A stretch of 64,000 bases of DNA from a bacterium (GTDB taxonomy: Bacteria > Vulcanimicrobiota > JABDET01). The position numbers and the translations under genes are program-made. Positions within the stretch are counted from its first letter, which is position 1. Every line of letters begins with the position of its first letter. The notes under the pieces are model-generated. The model had not been told where the DNA came from. It saw only the letters and a program-made list of their open reading frames with translations, and did no database searches. The DNA is taken from the NCBI GenBank assembly GCA_021817145.1, contig JAKAVV010000009.1, positions 26,286 through 90,285 on the forward strand. Direction: 5' to 3'. Shown here piece after piece: positions 50,065 to 58,383 of the stretch.

Positions 50065-51411
50065 TTATGCGCTCACACTCATTTTTTCAAGGTCATCCCA
50101 GTCCAATTCTTGAGACGGCCAGAGTTCTTTTGTTCGAGTTGAAACCTGCATAAGAGCAACCGAATAATTTAATTTTTCGAGAGAGTTTTTAAGCTCTTTT
50201 AAATGGGATTCCGCAAAAGCTCTTAAGTGTTCTTCAACGTAAAGTTTTAGATTTACTGAGCGGTTTAAAATTTTAATTTCGCAGCCGATCTTTCCAAGAT
50301 GAGGGGTTGTCATGGAGAACTCTAATTTTGTTCTCTCCATGTTGACAACTTTTTTCCCTGATTGATTTTTTTCGTATTGAATTTTAAGCTGGGCAGTCCC
50401 GTTTCCAGCCAGAAAGTAAACTGGAATCTGCAGATAGAGAAAACTTCCATCCCGATTATCCGCATTAATGAGATGCTCTCCATTCAAAAATGCGCCTAAC
50501 TGAACTAAAAGTTCGGAAAGCTGCTGATTCTTCCCATTTTGTCCTGCTTGCCCAAGCTCCCCCATCAGCTCTTGAAGAAGAGTTTGCAAAGAGCTTGTTG
50601 ATTCTTTTTCTTTAATACCGGCAAGAGCAGCCAGATTGTCCAGACGATTCTTGTTTTTCTGCTTCGTTTCTTTTTGAGGTTCAAGGAGATATTCTGCCAG
50701 AACCCCGGGCAGATAAGCTAAAAGTTGGCTGATTCTCCCTTCAGCCCCTGGAGTTTGAGCAAAATTCTGGAGTTGAGACAGATAATTTCCTAATTCAGGT
50801 TTTGTCTGGAAAAAATTTGAGAGGGTTTGGAGGTTTTCTTGAGTTGTGGGAAGCCCTGCATTTTGCAGAAAGCTGAAAGCCTGCATTGAGCTTTTCTCGG
50901 GATTTCCGCCTAAAAGGGTTAAAATTGTGAACAAATTCTCCTTTGTGACAGGAAGATCAAATTTCATCATCAGTCTTACAAGATTAGCGGTTGTTTCATT
51001 GACTGGCACTTTTAAAGAATTTAATTGAGCGATAACATCTTCAAAGCTCATGGGCTGAAAAGCTAAAGATCGATTTAAAGTCAGAAGTTTTAAGGTTAAG
51101 AGTTGGCCATTAAGACCTAAAAGCTCCATTTGGAGGAGGTCCCCGGGATTCAGGGGAAGAGTGGATTCAGCTAAAAGGGTCTGACCCGAGACCTTTACTA
51201 AGAATTTCCCGCCCTGGGTCTGCTGCAGAACCTGACCATTGACCTGCTGTCCAACCTGAAGAGTGGCTCCTGGCTGTCCATTTTGAGGTCCCTGGGGCTG
51301 AGTGGCAGTGGCTGACACTGAATTAAAGGCATTAACCCAGTTTTCAGCGGCTATAAACTGATTAGCCTCTCCCATGTTAACAACTGCTGAAAGCGAATTT
51401 AAGCTGCTCAT
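50065..51411 (-). CDS. fliK: Flagellar hook-length control protein FliK-like
   Basis: The 448-residue protein has a Gln/Gly/Asn-rich N-terminal region (TQPQGPQNGQPGATLQVGQQ), a beta segment (VNGQVLQQTQGGKFLVKVSGQTLLAE) and a long helical middle. The C-terminal Flg_hook domain is visible at about residues 330-430 (LEFSMTTPHLGKIGCEIKILNR, then LKELKNSLEKLNYSV). FliK measures the hook and triggers the export switch through FlhB; the FhlB gene next to it fits. It begins the minus-strand flagellar operon. Confidence 0.85.
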   Translation of the reverse strand: MSSLNSLSAVVNMGEANQFIAAENWVNAFNSVSATATQPQGPQNGQPGATLQVGQQVNGQVLQQTQGGKFLVKVSGQTLLAESTLPLNPGDLLQMELLGLNGQLLTLKLLTLNRSLAFQPMSFEDVIAQLNSLKVPVNETTANLVRLMMKFDLPVTKENLFTILTLLGGNPEKSSMQAFSFLQNAGLPTTQENLQTLSNFFQTKPELGNYLSQLQNFAQTPGAEGRISQLLAYLPGVLAEYLLEPQKETKQKNKNRLDNLAALAGIKEKESTSSLQTLLQELMGELGQAGQNGKNQQLSELLVQLGAFLNGEHLINADNRDGSFLYLQIPVYFLAGNGTAQLKIQYEKNQSGKKVVNMERTKLEFSMTTPHLGKIGCEIKILNRSVNLKLYVEEHLRAFAESHLKELKNSLEKLNYSVALMQVSTRTKELWPSQELDWDDLEKMSVSA

Positions 51412-51596
51412 CTGTTCTTATTATAGAACAGCCAGTTTAAAAGATTATAAACAGGATGTTAACAAATTGTAAACATTGGAAATTATTTTGTTGGTTTGAT
51501 ACACGAAATTTTATTAGATTCTGATTTTTGACCCATTTAAATTTCTCTTCATCTGAAAGCTGCAGATAATCTTTATCAATATCAAGGATATTGCTG

Positions 51597-51827
51597 TTAT
51601 TCTTCACTGTCCAAAACTGTTTTGATCGTTTTTCCCATACTGTCTGGATCCTTGAAATAATCTTTTGCCCTTTCAACAACTTTCTTAAGAAGAACTAAAT
51701 CTTCGTTCGCCATATTCTTTACTTTTAAGTATTCCTTCAAGATATTAGATGAATAGCTGCTGTACAACTGTCCAATGGCAGTATTTAAGAAAGTGGGGGT
51801 TACTAGTTCAATGTTACTTGATCTCAT
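51597..51827 (-). CDS. Small hypothetical protein in a decayed region
   Basis: The 76-residue frame starts at an ATG that overlaps the end of the methyltransferase remnant (ATGAGATCAAG), with a weak GGAA upstream. It contains a helical, charged C-terminal half ([20 protein letters not shown]). No family is recognised. A second frame (51679-51437) overlaps it in another register, so this gene may itself be truncated or frameshifted. It sits among gene fragments, which lowers confidence. Confidence 0.4.
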   Translation of the reverse strand: MRSSNIELVTPTFLNTAIGQLYSSYSSNILKEYLKVKNMANEDLVLLKKVVERAKDYFKDPDSMGKTIKTVLDSEE

Positions 51828-52003
51828 TTTCCGGTTCCTGGGTTAAATCCTCATCCTTTCCATCTTTCACGTCCAGTTTGCTGATAAAGGGCTGAAAATT
51901 TGATCCGTATTTCACCCCATAAGGTGGATCAATGTAAATCATTGTGTTCATATTGTTCAATCGGCTTTTAATTGGTTTTTGATATTTAAAAATATTTTCC
52001 TTG
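51814..52003 (-). pseudogene. Remnant of an adenine-specific DNA methyltransferase
   Basis: The minus strand encodes [21 protein letters not shown] then [22 protein letters not shown]. The DPPY motif is the catalytic motif IV of N6-adenine methyltransferases, and the context matches site-specific methylases of restriction-type systems. The remainder, including the FxGxG SAM-binding motif, is absent, and the frame stops at 51814. A frameshift near 52003 may join it to the fragment upstream. Confidence 0.65.
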
Positions 52004-52195
52004 GTTGCAGAGAATTAAAGGGCTGGCATAAGGTTCCTCTAAAACTTTCTTCACAATATCAAAAAGAATGGCAAAGCGCCTTGCCAGAGGCTCGCGGGTT
52101 CTTGCATTTTCCAAAAGATTTTTGATTAATATATTCGAAAATTCAATCTCTTCTTTTAAAAACAATCCATGAAATTGAACTAATCGCCAGCCACC
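51986..52195 (-). other. Coding-like fragment upstream of the methyltransferase remnant
   Basis: The frame gives RLVQFHGLFLKEEIEFSN then ARTREPLARRFAILFDIV with normal-looking codon use. It ends at a TAA at 51986 and is cut at its 5' end by the 20-bp repeat at 52196-52215. It could be another piece of the same restriction-type gene after a frameshift, or a separate gene. I cannot identify it. Confidence 0.3.
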
Positions 52196-52215
52196 TTGAC
52201 AATCTCTTGCGAAAT
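52196..52215 (+). repeat. 20-bp motif shared with 22688-22707
   Basis: TTGACAATCTCTTGCGAAAT occurs here exactly as in the IS-rich region at 22.7 kb. It marks the junction between two decayed gene fragments. Its TTGACA start together with TAATAA downstream could act as a promoter for the small gene at 52288. Confidence 0.7.
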
Positions 52216-52287
52216 GTAATAACATTGTCCCTAGTTATTAGGAAGGGGAAGAGTGGATATTGTAGAACAATAAAAAGGAGGAGAATC

Positions 52288-52443
52288 GTGGCAGATCTGC
52301 TTACAGTCGGAAAAATTAAAGATTTGAAAGTTAGGCAGGTAGTAGTCAGCCTTTTAGACGATTATTGGAAACAAGAAGTTGATCCAGAGATTGACCCCTT
52401 GGCAAAAGAGACCCTTAAAGAGCTAGACAGAGACAAAGCTTAG
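52288..52443 (+). CDS. Small acidic protein of unknown function
   Basis: A 51-residue protein starts at GTG 52288 with an excellent AAGGAGGAG site six bases upstream. Its sequence (MADLLTVGKIKDLKVRQ then LLDDYWKQEVDPEIDPLAK) is helical and acidic. It resembles small antitoxin-like or regulatory proteins but matches no family I know. Its 3' end overlaps the truncated deaminase on the other strand, consistent with having arrived by the insertion that cut that gene. Confidence 0.5.
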   Translation: MADLLTVGKIKDLKVRQVVVSLLDDYWKQEVDPEIDPLAKETLKELDRDKA

Positions 52444-52684
52444 AATTTTTAGTCAAACCTTCAGAGCCATGCTTATCCCTGTCTAAGTGAGTAGAGAGGA
52501 TTTGTAAAGCCGTAAATTCTGCGTGTTCCCCATATGAGTATTGACTTCGGAATGCTTTTGCAACCTCTTTGCCATCTTTGACTATCACAGCTCCTACACG
52601 AATAGGGGTTTTCCCGGAGATTACCTGTGATTTTTTAGCCATATCAATGGCCGAGTTCATCCATTGAATATCAGGGACAGTCAT
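52415..52684 (-). pseudogene. Truncated cytidine/deoxycytidylate deaminase-like gene
   Basis: The first 75 residues resemble the N-terminal half of a CMP/dCMP-type deaminase: IRVGAVIVKDGKEVAKAF and GEHAEFTAL, where HAE supplies the zinc ligand and proton shuttle. The PCxxC motif that supplies the other zinc ligands is missing; the frame ends in an unrelated tail (NSKLCLCLAL) antisense to the gene at 52288. It cannot bind zinc normally and is a broken gene. Confidence 0.7.
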
Positions 52685-52865
52685 TGGATTATTGATATTC
52701 TCTGCAACCCATGGAGTTCTCCTCTATAAGGAGTTCTTGTGTTATCCCCGCATGGTATCCTCTAAGTAACTATGGATTCGCTCAAAGTTTGGAATTAAGC
52801 TCGAGAATTGTTTTTCGCAAACATCGCTGAATCGGGCAAGGGCCAAATTTTCTTTATTTTTGCCC

Positions 52866-52894
52866 TTGCAAGGATCTTCTTTTATTGTTATAAT
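52866..52894 (+). promoter_or_regulatory. Promoter of the DUF433 gene
   Basis: TTGCAA (52866-52871), a 17-bp spacer and TATAAT (52889-52894) place the start site at about 52901, next to the ATG at 52902, so the transcript is probably leaderless. Confidence 0.55.
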
Positions 52895-52901
52895 TAAAGA
52901 T

Positions 52902-53171
52902 ATGGGAGATAAAAAGTTTAATTTATCGGAAACGGAGCTGTTGAATAGAATTGAGGTAAATCCTAGAATTTTTGCAGGAAAACCAATTATACGAGGCATG
53001 CGGATTGCCGTAGAACATATTTTGGGTATGTTAGCATCTGGAGATACTTATGAAAAAATACTTCACGAATACCCTTTTCTAGAACAGGAGGACATCCAAG
53101 CATGTCTTCTTTTCGCGCATCGAGCCATTGAGGGAGAACAAATTTATAAAAGAATTAATGTGACTTCGTGA
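52902..53171 (+). CDS. DUF433 protein (probable antitoxin)
   Basis: The 89-residue protein has the DUF433 core: RIEVNPRIFAGKPIIRGMRIAVEHILGMLASG then YEKILHEYPFLEQEDIQACLLFA. These are VapB-like antitoxins usually paired with a PIN-like DUF5615 toxin encoded directly downstream. Here the downstream frame overlaps the stop (GTGA) but is cut after 17 codons, so the antitoxin is an orphan. The ATG at 52902 lacks a ribosome-binding site and sits at the predicted transcript start. Confidence 0.85.
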   Translation: MGDKKFNLSETELLNRIEVNPRIFAGKPIIRGMRIAVEHILGMLASGDTYEKILHEYPFLEQEDIQACLLFAHRAIEGEQIYKRINVTS

Positions 53172-53221
53172 AGTTTTTGCTGGATGCTTGCGCTTCATCA
53201 CGCATTTACAAATCAATGTGA
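53168..53221 (+). pseudogene. Truncated DUF5615 PIN-like toxin
   Basis: A GTG overlapping the antitoxin stop opens a frame MKFLLDACASSRIYKSM that ends at TGA 53219-53221. MKFLLDAC is the usual start of DUF5615 PIN-like toxins, with the first catalytic Asp. The other 90 or so residues are absent; the HIT-family gene follows within 35 bp. Confidence 0.7.
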
Positions 53222-53255
53222 AGGATCCAGGCTTTAGACAGAGAAAAGAATATAA

Positions 53256-53606
53256 ATGACAGATGGGAATTCCTGCGTTTTTTGCAAGATTGCGAAAAAA
53301 GAGATTCAGAGCGATATTCTGTACGAAGATGCGGAACTAGCAGCTTTTCGAGATGTTAATCCAAAAGCTCCTGTTCATGTTTTAGTGGTTCCTAAAAAAC
53401 ATCTTTCCGATCATTATGCTCTGGAAGAAAAAGATGCAAGGTGGGTAGGGAATGCTCATTTACTTGTCAATCGGTTAGCAAAAGATTTGGAGATTGAAGA
53501 TGGATTCAGGGTTGTGATTAACTGCGGAGAAAAAGCCGGGCAGACTGTTCCTCATTTTCATATTCACTTAATGGGTGGGAGGGACTTTCACTGGCCGCCT
53601 GGCTGA
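53256..53606 (+). CDS. HIT family purine nucleoside phosphoramidase-like protein
   Basis: The 116-residue protein of the HinT branch has the catalytic triad motif HFHIHLMGGR near the C-terminus, an N-terminal CVFCKIAKKEI zinc-like pair, and VPKKHL. It hydrolyses AMP-linked amines in vitro. It heads the group rpsU-pgpH-ybeY; hinT-rpsU neighbourhood is seen in many bacteria. No strong ribosome-binding site is visible ahead of the ATG. Confidence 0.92.
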   Translation: MTDGNSCVFCKIAKKEIQSDILYEDAELAAFRDVNPKAPVHVLVVPKKHLSDHYALEEKDARWVGNAHLLVNRLAKDLEIEDGFRVVINCGEKAGQTVPHFHIHLMGGRDFHWPPG

Positions 53607-53675
53607 GAAAAAAAATTAAATGCAAAACTGCTGTTCCATGAGGCAGATCCTGAGGATAAGAAAGGGGGGCAGAAT

Positions 53676-53849
53676 GTGGAAATTCGAATTGGTAAAGATG
53701 AATCCCTTGATCAAGCGTTAAAACGGTTTAGGAGACAATGCCAGAAACATGGCATTCTTTCTGAAATGAAGAAGCGAGAGTTTTATGAAAAACCGAGTGA
53801 GCGCCGAAAAAAGAGAGAAAAACAGTGGAAAAGAAAAAAAGGGTCGTAG
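53676..53849 (+). CDS. rpsU: 30S ribosomal protein S21
   Basis: The 57-residue basic protein starts at GTG 53676 behind a GGGGGGCAG site. It reads [38 protein letters not shown] and [19 protein letters not shown], the complete S21 sequence. S21 binds the 30S platform and helps initiation. Its 3' end overlaps the start of the next gene by 25 bp in another frame, an unusually long overlap. It is short, so it is easily overlooked. Confidence 0.95.
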   Translation: MEIRIGKDESLDQALKRFRRQCQKHGILSEMKKREFYEKPSERRKKREKQWKRKKGS

Positions 53850-55987
53850 TTGACCGCTTTTTTTCAGATGTGATTCGATTCGTTAAAATACGCTGGGAAA
53901 AGTTCCCCTCTATTCGTTATTTGGTTTATTTTGCCGCTGTTTTTGCTTTAATGGTTGTGATTTTATCTTTTAATACCATTTTTCCCCATTTTTTTGCCAA
54001 TCCATTTACTCCTGAAATCGGGCATCGCTGTCCGATTAACATTATCGCTCACAGAAGCATTGAAGTAAAAGACGAGTTGGCAACACAAGAAAAGATCCAG
54101 CAAGCGAAAGCTTCTATCCCTTTAATTTACCGAGTTCATCAGAGGATCACTCAAAAGTGCATTCTTCAAATCAATCAGGTGTTTCAAGCTGTCAAAGAGA
54201 TTAAAGGAGAAGGATTGTCTCAGCAGCAAGAAATTCGTATTCTGCGCAAAATGATGCCTTTTATTTCTCAGAAGAGTTTCCAGAGACTGCTTGAATCTCC
54301 TGAAGGAGCATGGCAGTACACCCACAGTTACAGTATAGCGATATTGAAAAAGATCATGGGGAAAGGGATCGAAAGAAATCAGATTCCTCAGGCAAGAATT
54401 TTGATTGAACGAATGGCAACTTCTCTTCCAATTCCTGAAAAATACGCGGATGTTGTGAAGGAGTTAGATCAAGATATTGTAAAGCCCAACAAGTTTGTGG
54501 ATTGGGAGGCAAGGAACAGAAAAGTTCAAGAGATTGAGCAGCATTTCCGCAAATATCCGATTTATATTCGAATTGGGAAAGGAGATTTAATTATTCCGAA
54601 AGGGAAAATCGTTACAGAATATGATGAAGATTTATTGAGAGAAATAGGACTTATTTATCCGACTCCAACTTTGTTTACAGTTATCGGAATGGGGATCTTA
54701 AGCCTGCTCTGTTTAGGAATTTTTGTTCTTTATTTGTCGTACCATCATGCTGAACTTTTGAAAGAAGAAAAATATATTTTGCTTTTTGCCGGCATTTTTA
54801 TTTTGACGATTCTACTTCTTAAGTGGACCACTCGAGATTCAGGGTATTTTGCTCCTGCTGCTGCTGCCAGCATCTTAATGGCGATTTTATTTGATGACAG
54901 ACTGAGCTTGCTTGAAACCGCTATTTTAAGCTTGTGCGTAGGGCTTTTGACCAGTGAGGTTCAAGCCATGATTGTGGCTTTTATTGGAGGGGCTGTTTCG
55001 ATCTTTGTGGTTTCAAAGGTTTCTAATCGCTTCAATCTGGTGAATGCTATTTTTCCTGTTACCGCTGCGAGCGTGATCGCTATTCTCTCTTTTTCCCTTA
55101 TTGAAAATGAGTCGGGACAGCTTATTCAGAATATGATTTGGGGGATTTTGGATGGTCTTCTTGGTGTTGGAATCCCTTTTTTCGTTCTCCCTTTTATTGA
55201 GCAGCTTTCCGATATTGCCACTCCTTTTCGTTTGTTAGAATTGTCAAATCCTAATGAGCCTTTATTAAGAGAGTTTCTGGTGGAAGCGCCAGGATCTTAT
55301 CATCACAGCATGATTGTGGCTAATCTGGCTGAAAATGCGGCTCATGCCATTAAAGCGGATTCTCTTCTGGTTCGCGCGGGAGCTTATTACCATGACATCG
55401 GAAAAATGAAAAGACCATATTTTTTTATTGAAAATCAAATGGGAGGAGAAAATCCCCATGATAAACTCAACCCCTCTCTCAGCGCTTTAATTGTGACTTC
55501 TCATGCAAAAGACGGGCTTGAATTGGCAAAATCTCATAAACTCCCGAAAAAAGTTCAAGATATGATTGTTCAGCACCATGGAACAAGAATTGTCAATTAT
55601 TTTTATCATCAAGCAGTTATGAAAGAAGGGGTCGAAAAGGTGAATAAAGATGACTACCGCCATGAGGGACCAAAACCTCAAACTAAAGAAGCAGCTGTGC
55701 TCATGCTGTCTGATGCGGTTGAAGCGGCCACTCGTTCCCTTCCTAAACCAACTCATTCTAAAATTGAACAAACGGTTAAACAGGTGGTTCGAGAAGTGAT
55801 GCTGGATGGTCAGTTGGATGAATGCAATTTGAGCTTTAAAGATTTGAATATTTTGATTGACACTTTTATAAAGCTTTTGTCGGGGATGTATCATCACCGA
55901 ATTCAGTATCCGGATCTTTCAAAACTTCCGCAAATGAATGAAAAACAAGCTCAACCCAAAGGAAGAGTTTTGCAATTTGGCAACTGA
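53825..55987 (+). CDS. pgpH: 7TMR-HD family cyclic di-AMP phosphodiesterase, PgpH-like
   Basis: The 720-residue protein has an N-terminal membrane helix (about residues 33-55), an extracytoplasmic domain (65-275), seven membrane helices (280-480) and a cytoplasmic HD domain. The HD domain shows [26 protein letters not shown], the VTSHAKDG region and QHHGT metal ligands. PgpH hydrolyses c-di-AMP, a signal for potassium and osmotic balance. The GTG at 53825 overlaps rpsU by 25 bp; a later start is possible. Position before ybeY and dgkA is the classical Firmicutes arrangement. Confidence 0.93.
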   Translation: MEKKKRVVVDRFFSDVIRFVKIRWEKFPSIRYLVYFAAVFALMVVILSFNTIFPHFFANPFTPEIGHRCPINIIAHRSIEVKDELATQEKIQQAKASIPLIYRVHQRITQKCILQINQVFQAVKEIKGEGLSQQQEIRILRKMMPFISQKSFQRLLESPEGAWQYTHSYSIAILKKIMGKGIERNQIPQARILIERMATSLPIPEKYADVVKELDQDIVKPNKFVDWEARNRKVQEIEQHFRKYPIYIRIGKGDLIIPKGKIVTEYDEDLLREIGLIYPTPTLFTVIGMGILSLLCLGIFVLYLSYHHAELLKEEKYILLFAGIFILTILLLKWTTRDSGYFAPAAAASILMAILFDDRLSLLETAILSLCVGLLTSEVQAMIVAFIGGAVSIFVVSKVSNRFNLVNAIFPVTAASVIAILSFSLIENESGQLIQNMIWGILDGLLGVGIPFFVLPFIEQLSDIATPFRLLELSNPNEPLLREFLVEAPGSYHHSMIVANLAENAAHAIKADSLLVRAGAYYHDIGKMKRPYFFIENQMGGENPHDKLNPSLSALIVTSHAKDGLELAKSHKLPKKVQDMIVQHHGTRIVNYFYHQAVMKEGVEKVNKDDYRHEGPKPQTKEAAVLMLSDAVEAATRSLPKPTHSKIEQTVKQVVREVMLDGQLDECNLSFKDLNILIDTFIKLLSGMYHHRIQYPDLSKLPQMNEKQAQPKGRVLQFGN

Positions 55988-56429
55988 TCGCAGCAGCATT
56001 TCAATTCGTTCTCATGTAAAAGGAGTAAGGATTTCAGCGCCGCCTCTTAAAAAGATTTTAGCTTTTATTTTAGAACAGGAGAAAAAAACAGGGGAACTGA
56101 GTATTTTGTTTGTCAATGATGAGGAGATTTCACGACTGAATGAAATTTATCGGAAAAAGAAGGGTCCGACTGATGTCCTGTCATTCCCCTGCGATATTCA
56201 GGGTTCACCTGTTCCTGTTTTGGGAGATATTGTTGTCTCGATTCCCACAGCCAGGGAGCAGGCAGAACGCAGAGGTTGTTCTTTTACACATGAGGTCGCT
56301 TTCCTTTTAATCCACGGCGCTCTTCATCTTATTGGATATGATCACCACCGTTCATCCGATAGAAGGAAAATGTTTCTAAAACAGGAGATATATTTTCAGC
56401 AGTATCTTGGGGGAAAGCATGAAGATTGA
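55977..56429 (+). CDS. ybeY: Endoribonuclease YbeY (rRNA maturation)
   Basis: The metal-dependent RNase has the H-G-A-L-H-L-I-G-Y-D-H motif near the C-terminus and the conserved GPTDVLSFPCD strand. It acts in 16S rRNA 3' processing and ribosome quality control. The TTG at 55977 overlaps the pgpH stop region by 11 bp and gives the usual length of 150 residues; an ATG at 55938 would overlap by 50 bp. The gene overlaps dgkA by 11 bp. Confidence 0.93.
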   Translation: MATDRSSISIRSHVKGVRISAPPLKKILAFILEQEKKTGELSILFVNDEEISRLNEIYRKKKGPTDVLSFPCDIQGSPVPVLGDIVVSIPTAREQAERRGCSFTHEVAFLLIHGALHLIGYDHHRSSDRRKMFLKQEIYFQQYLGGKHED

Positions 56430-57132
56430 AAAAAAACGTCGTTCTTTTTTCGAAAGCGCCAATTACGCGATTATGGGGATCATTGCGAGCTTTAAAAATG
56501 AGAGAAATTTTAGAGTTCATTTTTTAATTTCGATTCTGGTTCTTTTAGCTGCTTTGAAATTAGGAATTCCTCGCTTGAATATTGTGCTTTTGCTTTTAGC
56601 GATCACTTATGTTCTGATGGCGGAAATGATGAACACCAGCCTTGAGCTATTAACCAATGCTTTTGTAAAAGAAGAAGATCCTCATGCTAAGCTGGCAAAA
56701 GATGTGGCAGCAGGAGCTGTTTTAATCTCAGTTGTTGGAGCCATATTTATTGGTTATTTCGTTTTTTTCAATAAGTTTCGAGTTCTGGTTCCAAGGCTTT
56801 TTGAACAGATCAAAGGGGACCCTGTGCACGTGGCTGTTATCAGTCTGGTTCTTGTTATTTTGCTGACCATTTTTTTAAAGACGTTTTCTACCCATGGGAC
56901 GCCTTTAAAAGGAGGGATGCCGAGCGGTCATTCCGCTCTTGCCTTTGCGACTGCAACTCTTACGATCTGGTTTACTAAAAGTTGGCTGTTGATTTCCGCC
57001 TGCTTTCTCTTAGCGTTCATGGTTGCGCAGAGCAGGGTTCAAACTCGGATCCATGGCTGGTGGGAAGTGTTCAGTGGAGCTTTGTTAGGATTTTCCGTGA
57101 CTTTGCTTTTACTGAGCTTGTTTTTGAGATAA
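56419..57132 (+). CDS. dgkA: Diacylglycerol/undecaprenol kinase fused to a PAP2 phosphatase
   Basis: The 237-residue protein joins two domains. Residues 1-115 are a DgkA-like kinase (SFKNERNFRVHF, then EMMNTSLELLTN with the catalytic Glu). Residues 130-237 are a PAP2 phosphatase with all three motifs: K(x)n-GGMP at LKGGMP, PSGHSA, and SRVQTRIHGWWEV. This combination could cycle undecaprenol and undecaprenyl phosphate for cell-wall synthesis. Fused forms are known in other bacteria, but here the kinase still has its normal place after ybeY. All parts are membrane bound. Confidence 0.92.
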   Translation: MKIEKKRRSFFESANYAIMGIIASFKNERNFRVHFLISILVLLAALKLGIPRLNIVLLLLAITYVLMAEMMNTSLELLTNAFVKEEDPHAKLAKDVAAGAVLISVVGAIFIGYFVFFNKFRVLVPRLFEQIKGDPVHVAVISLVLVILLTIFLKTFSTHGTPLKGGMPSGHSALAFATATLTIWFTKSWLLISACFLLAFMVAQSRVQTRIHGWWEVFSGALLGFSVTLLLLSLFLR

Positions 57133-57137
57133 AATTC

Positions 57138-58376
57138 ATGGAACTGCTGTGGACGGGGATTGGATCGGAATTTTTGCTTTTAGCGGTTCTGGCTTTTTTT
57201 TCAGGAGCGGAAGCTGCGATTCTTGGGTGCAGCCGATTAAAAGCCTCTCATGATGCGGAAACAGGAGTCAAACAGGCAAAAGCTGTTCTTGAGTTTCTTT
57301 CTAAAAAAGAGCAGTGCCTCCCTTCTCTTCTTGCCCTTGAAACCTTTTTGACAGTTGCCATCAGCACTCTTGGAACTGTTCTTTTTAAATCTTTTTATTC
57401 GGGAAAGGAATCCCTTTTTATTTCTGCTCTTATCATCACGCTTTTTGTTTTGATTTTGGGGGAGATTTTTCCTAAGACAATGGCTGCCCATAAGCCAGAG
57501 TCAGCCGCTTATTTTTCCGCTCCTCTCGTTTTGCCGATAACCCGGTTTATTTCCGTCCTTTTACGTCCGATTACCTGGGCTGCCGCTCTTGTTTTAAAAA
57601 GATTTGGGGGGACGGCGGTTCATCCTGCCCCAACTGAACAAGAGCTTCAGTATTTAATTTCAATCAGTAAACAGCACGGTGTTTTAAATCAAGAAGAAGA
57701 AGAGCTTTTACAGAATATTTTTCATTTTATGGATACAAAAGTCGGAGAAAGGATGGTTCCAAGAACAAAAATGGTCTGTGTGGAAGAAACAGCATCGTTC
57801 AAAGAGATTTTAAATCTTTTTTCCGCTGAACAGCATAGAAGATACCCCGTCTATTCAAGAGATTTGGACCATATTTTGGGATTTATAGATGTTCGTGACA
57901 TCTTGCTCGCGCAGAAGGAGGGGGATGAGAAATACGATTTAAAAACGATGGTTCATCCTGTTCATTTTGTCCCTGAGAGCAAAGGAATTGGGATGCTTTT
58001 ACAGGAAATGCGCAGGGATAATTTTCAATTAGCCATTGTGATTGATGAGTACGGAGGAACAGCAGGGCTGGTTACGATCACCGATATTCTTGAAGAGATC
58101 GTGGGTAAACTCGAAAAAGTTCCTGTCCATCAGCAAATTCGCGTGATCAGTGATACCAGGATCCTTGCCCCTTCTTTTATAGAACTGGATGAAATAGAAA
58201 GAAAATTTGGGATCAAACTGGAAACAGAAGACATGGTGACAGTAGGAGGGTTTGTTTTTGGATTGTTCGGCAGGGTTCCTGAAAAGGGGGAACAGGTTGT
58301 CTCCCAGAATCTTAAGTTTACGATCCTGGAAAAAGATGGGTATAAAATAAGCGAAATTATGATTGAAAAATTGTAA
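57138..58376 (+). CDS. CNNM/CorC-type membrane protein with CBS domains, first copy
   Basis: The 412-residue protein of the hemolysin C (TlyC) / CNNM family has an N-terminal transmembrane DUF21 domain (residues 1-180), a CBS pair (about 195-320, with VGERMVPRTKMV and VIDEYGGTAGLVTITDILEEIVG) and a C-terminal CorC_HlyC domain. Family members are linked to magnesium or cobalt efflux; the hemolysin name is historical. The ATG at 57138 is 5 bp after the previous gene. It is followed by a paralog. Confidence 0.92.
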   Translation: MELLWTGIGSEFLLLAVLAFFSGAEAAILGCSRLKASHDAETGVKQAKAVLEFLSKKEQCLPSLLALETFLTVAISTLGTVLFKSFYSGKESLFISALIITLFVLILGEIFPKTMAAHKPESAAYFSAPLVLPITRFISVLLRPITWAAALVLKRFGGTAVHPAPTEQELQYLISISKQHGVLNQEEEELLQNIFHFMDTKVGERMVPRTKMVCVEETASFKEILNLFSAEQHRRYPVYSRDLDHILGFIDVRDILLAQKEGDEKYDLKTMVHPVHFVPESKGIGMLLQEMRRDNFQLAIVIDEYGGTAGLVTITDILEEIVGKLEKVPVHQQIRVISDTRILAPSFIELDEIERKFGIKLETEDMVTVGGFVFGLFGRVPEKGEQVVSQNLKFTILEKDGYKISEIMIEKL

Positions 58377-58383
58377 TGCTTCG

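Noticed and set aside
51437..51679. Frame of 80 codons on the minus strand
   Set aside because: It overlaps the 76-residue frame in another register; no start signal or family, though it could be a frameshifted continuation.
52742..52999. Frame of 85 codons on the minus strand
   Set aside because: The first half is antisense to the well-supported DUF433 gene. The second half (ENLALARFSDVCEKQF) may be a real decayed tail, but it is too short to call.
55487..55897. 136-codon frame antisense to the HD domain gene
   Set aside because: It is a shadow of the pgpH coding sequence, whose HD motifs are intact.
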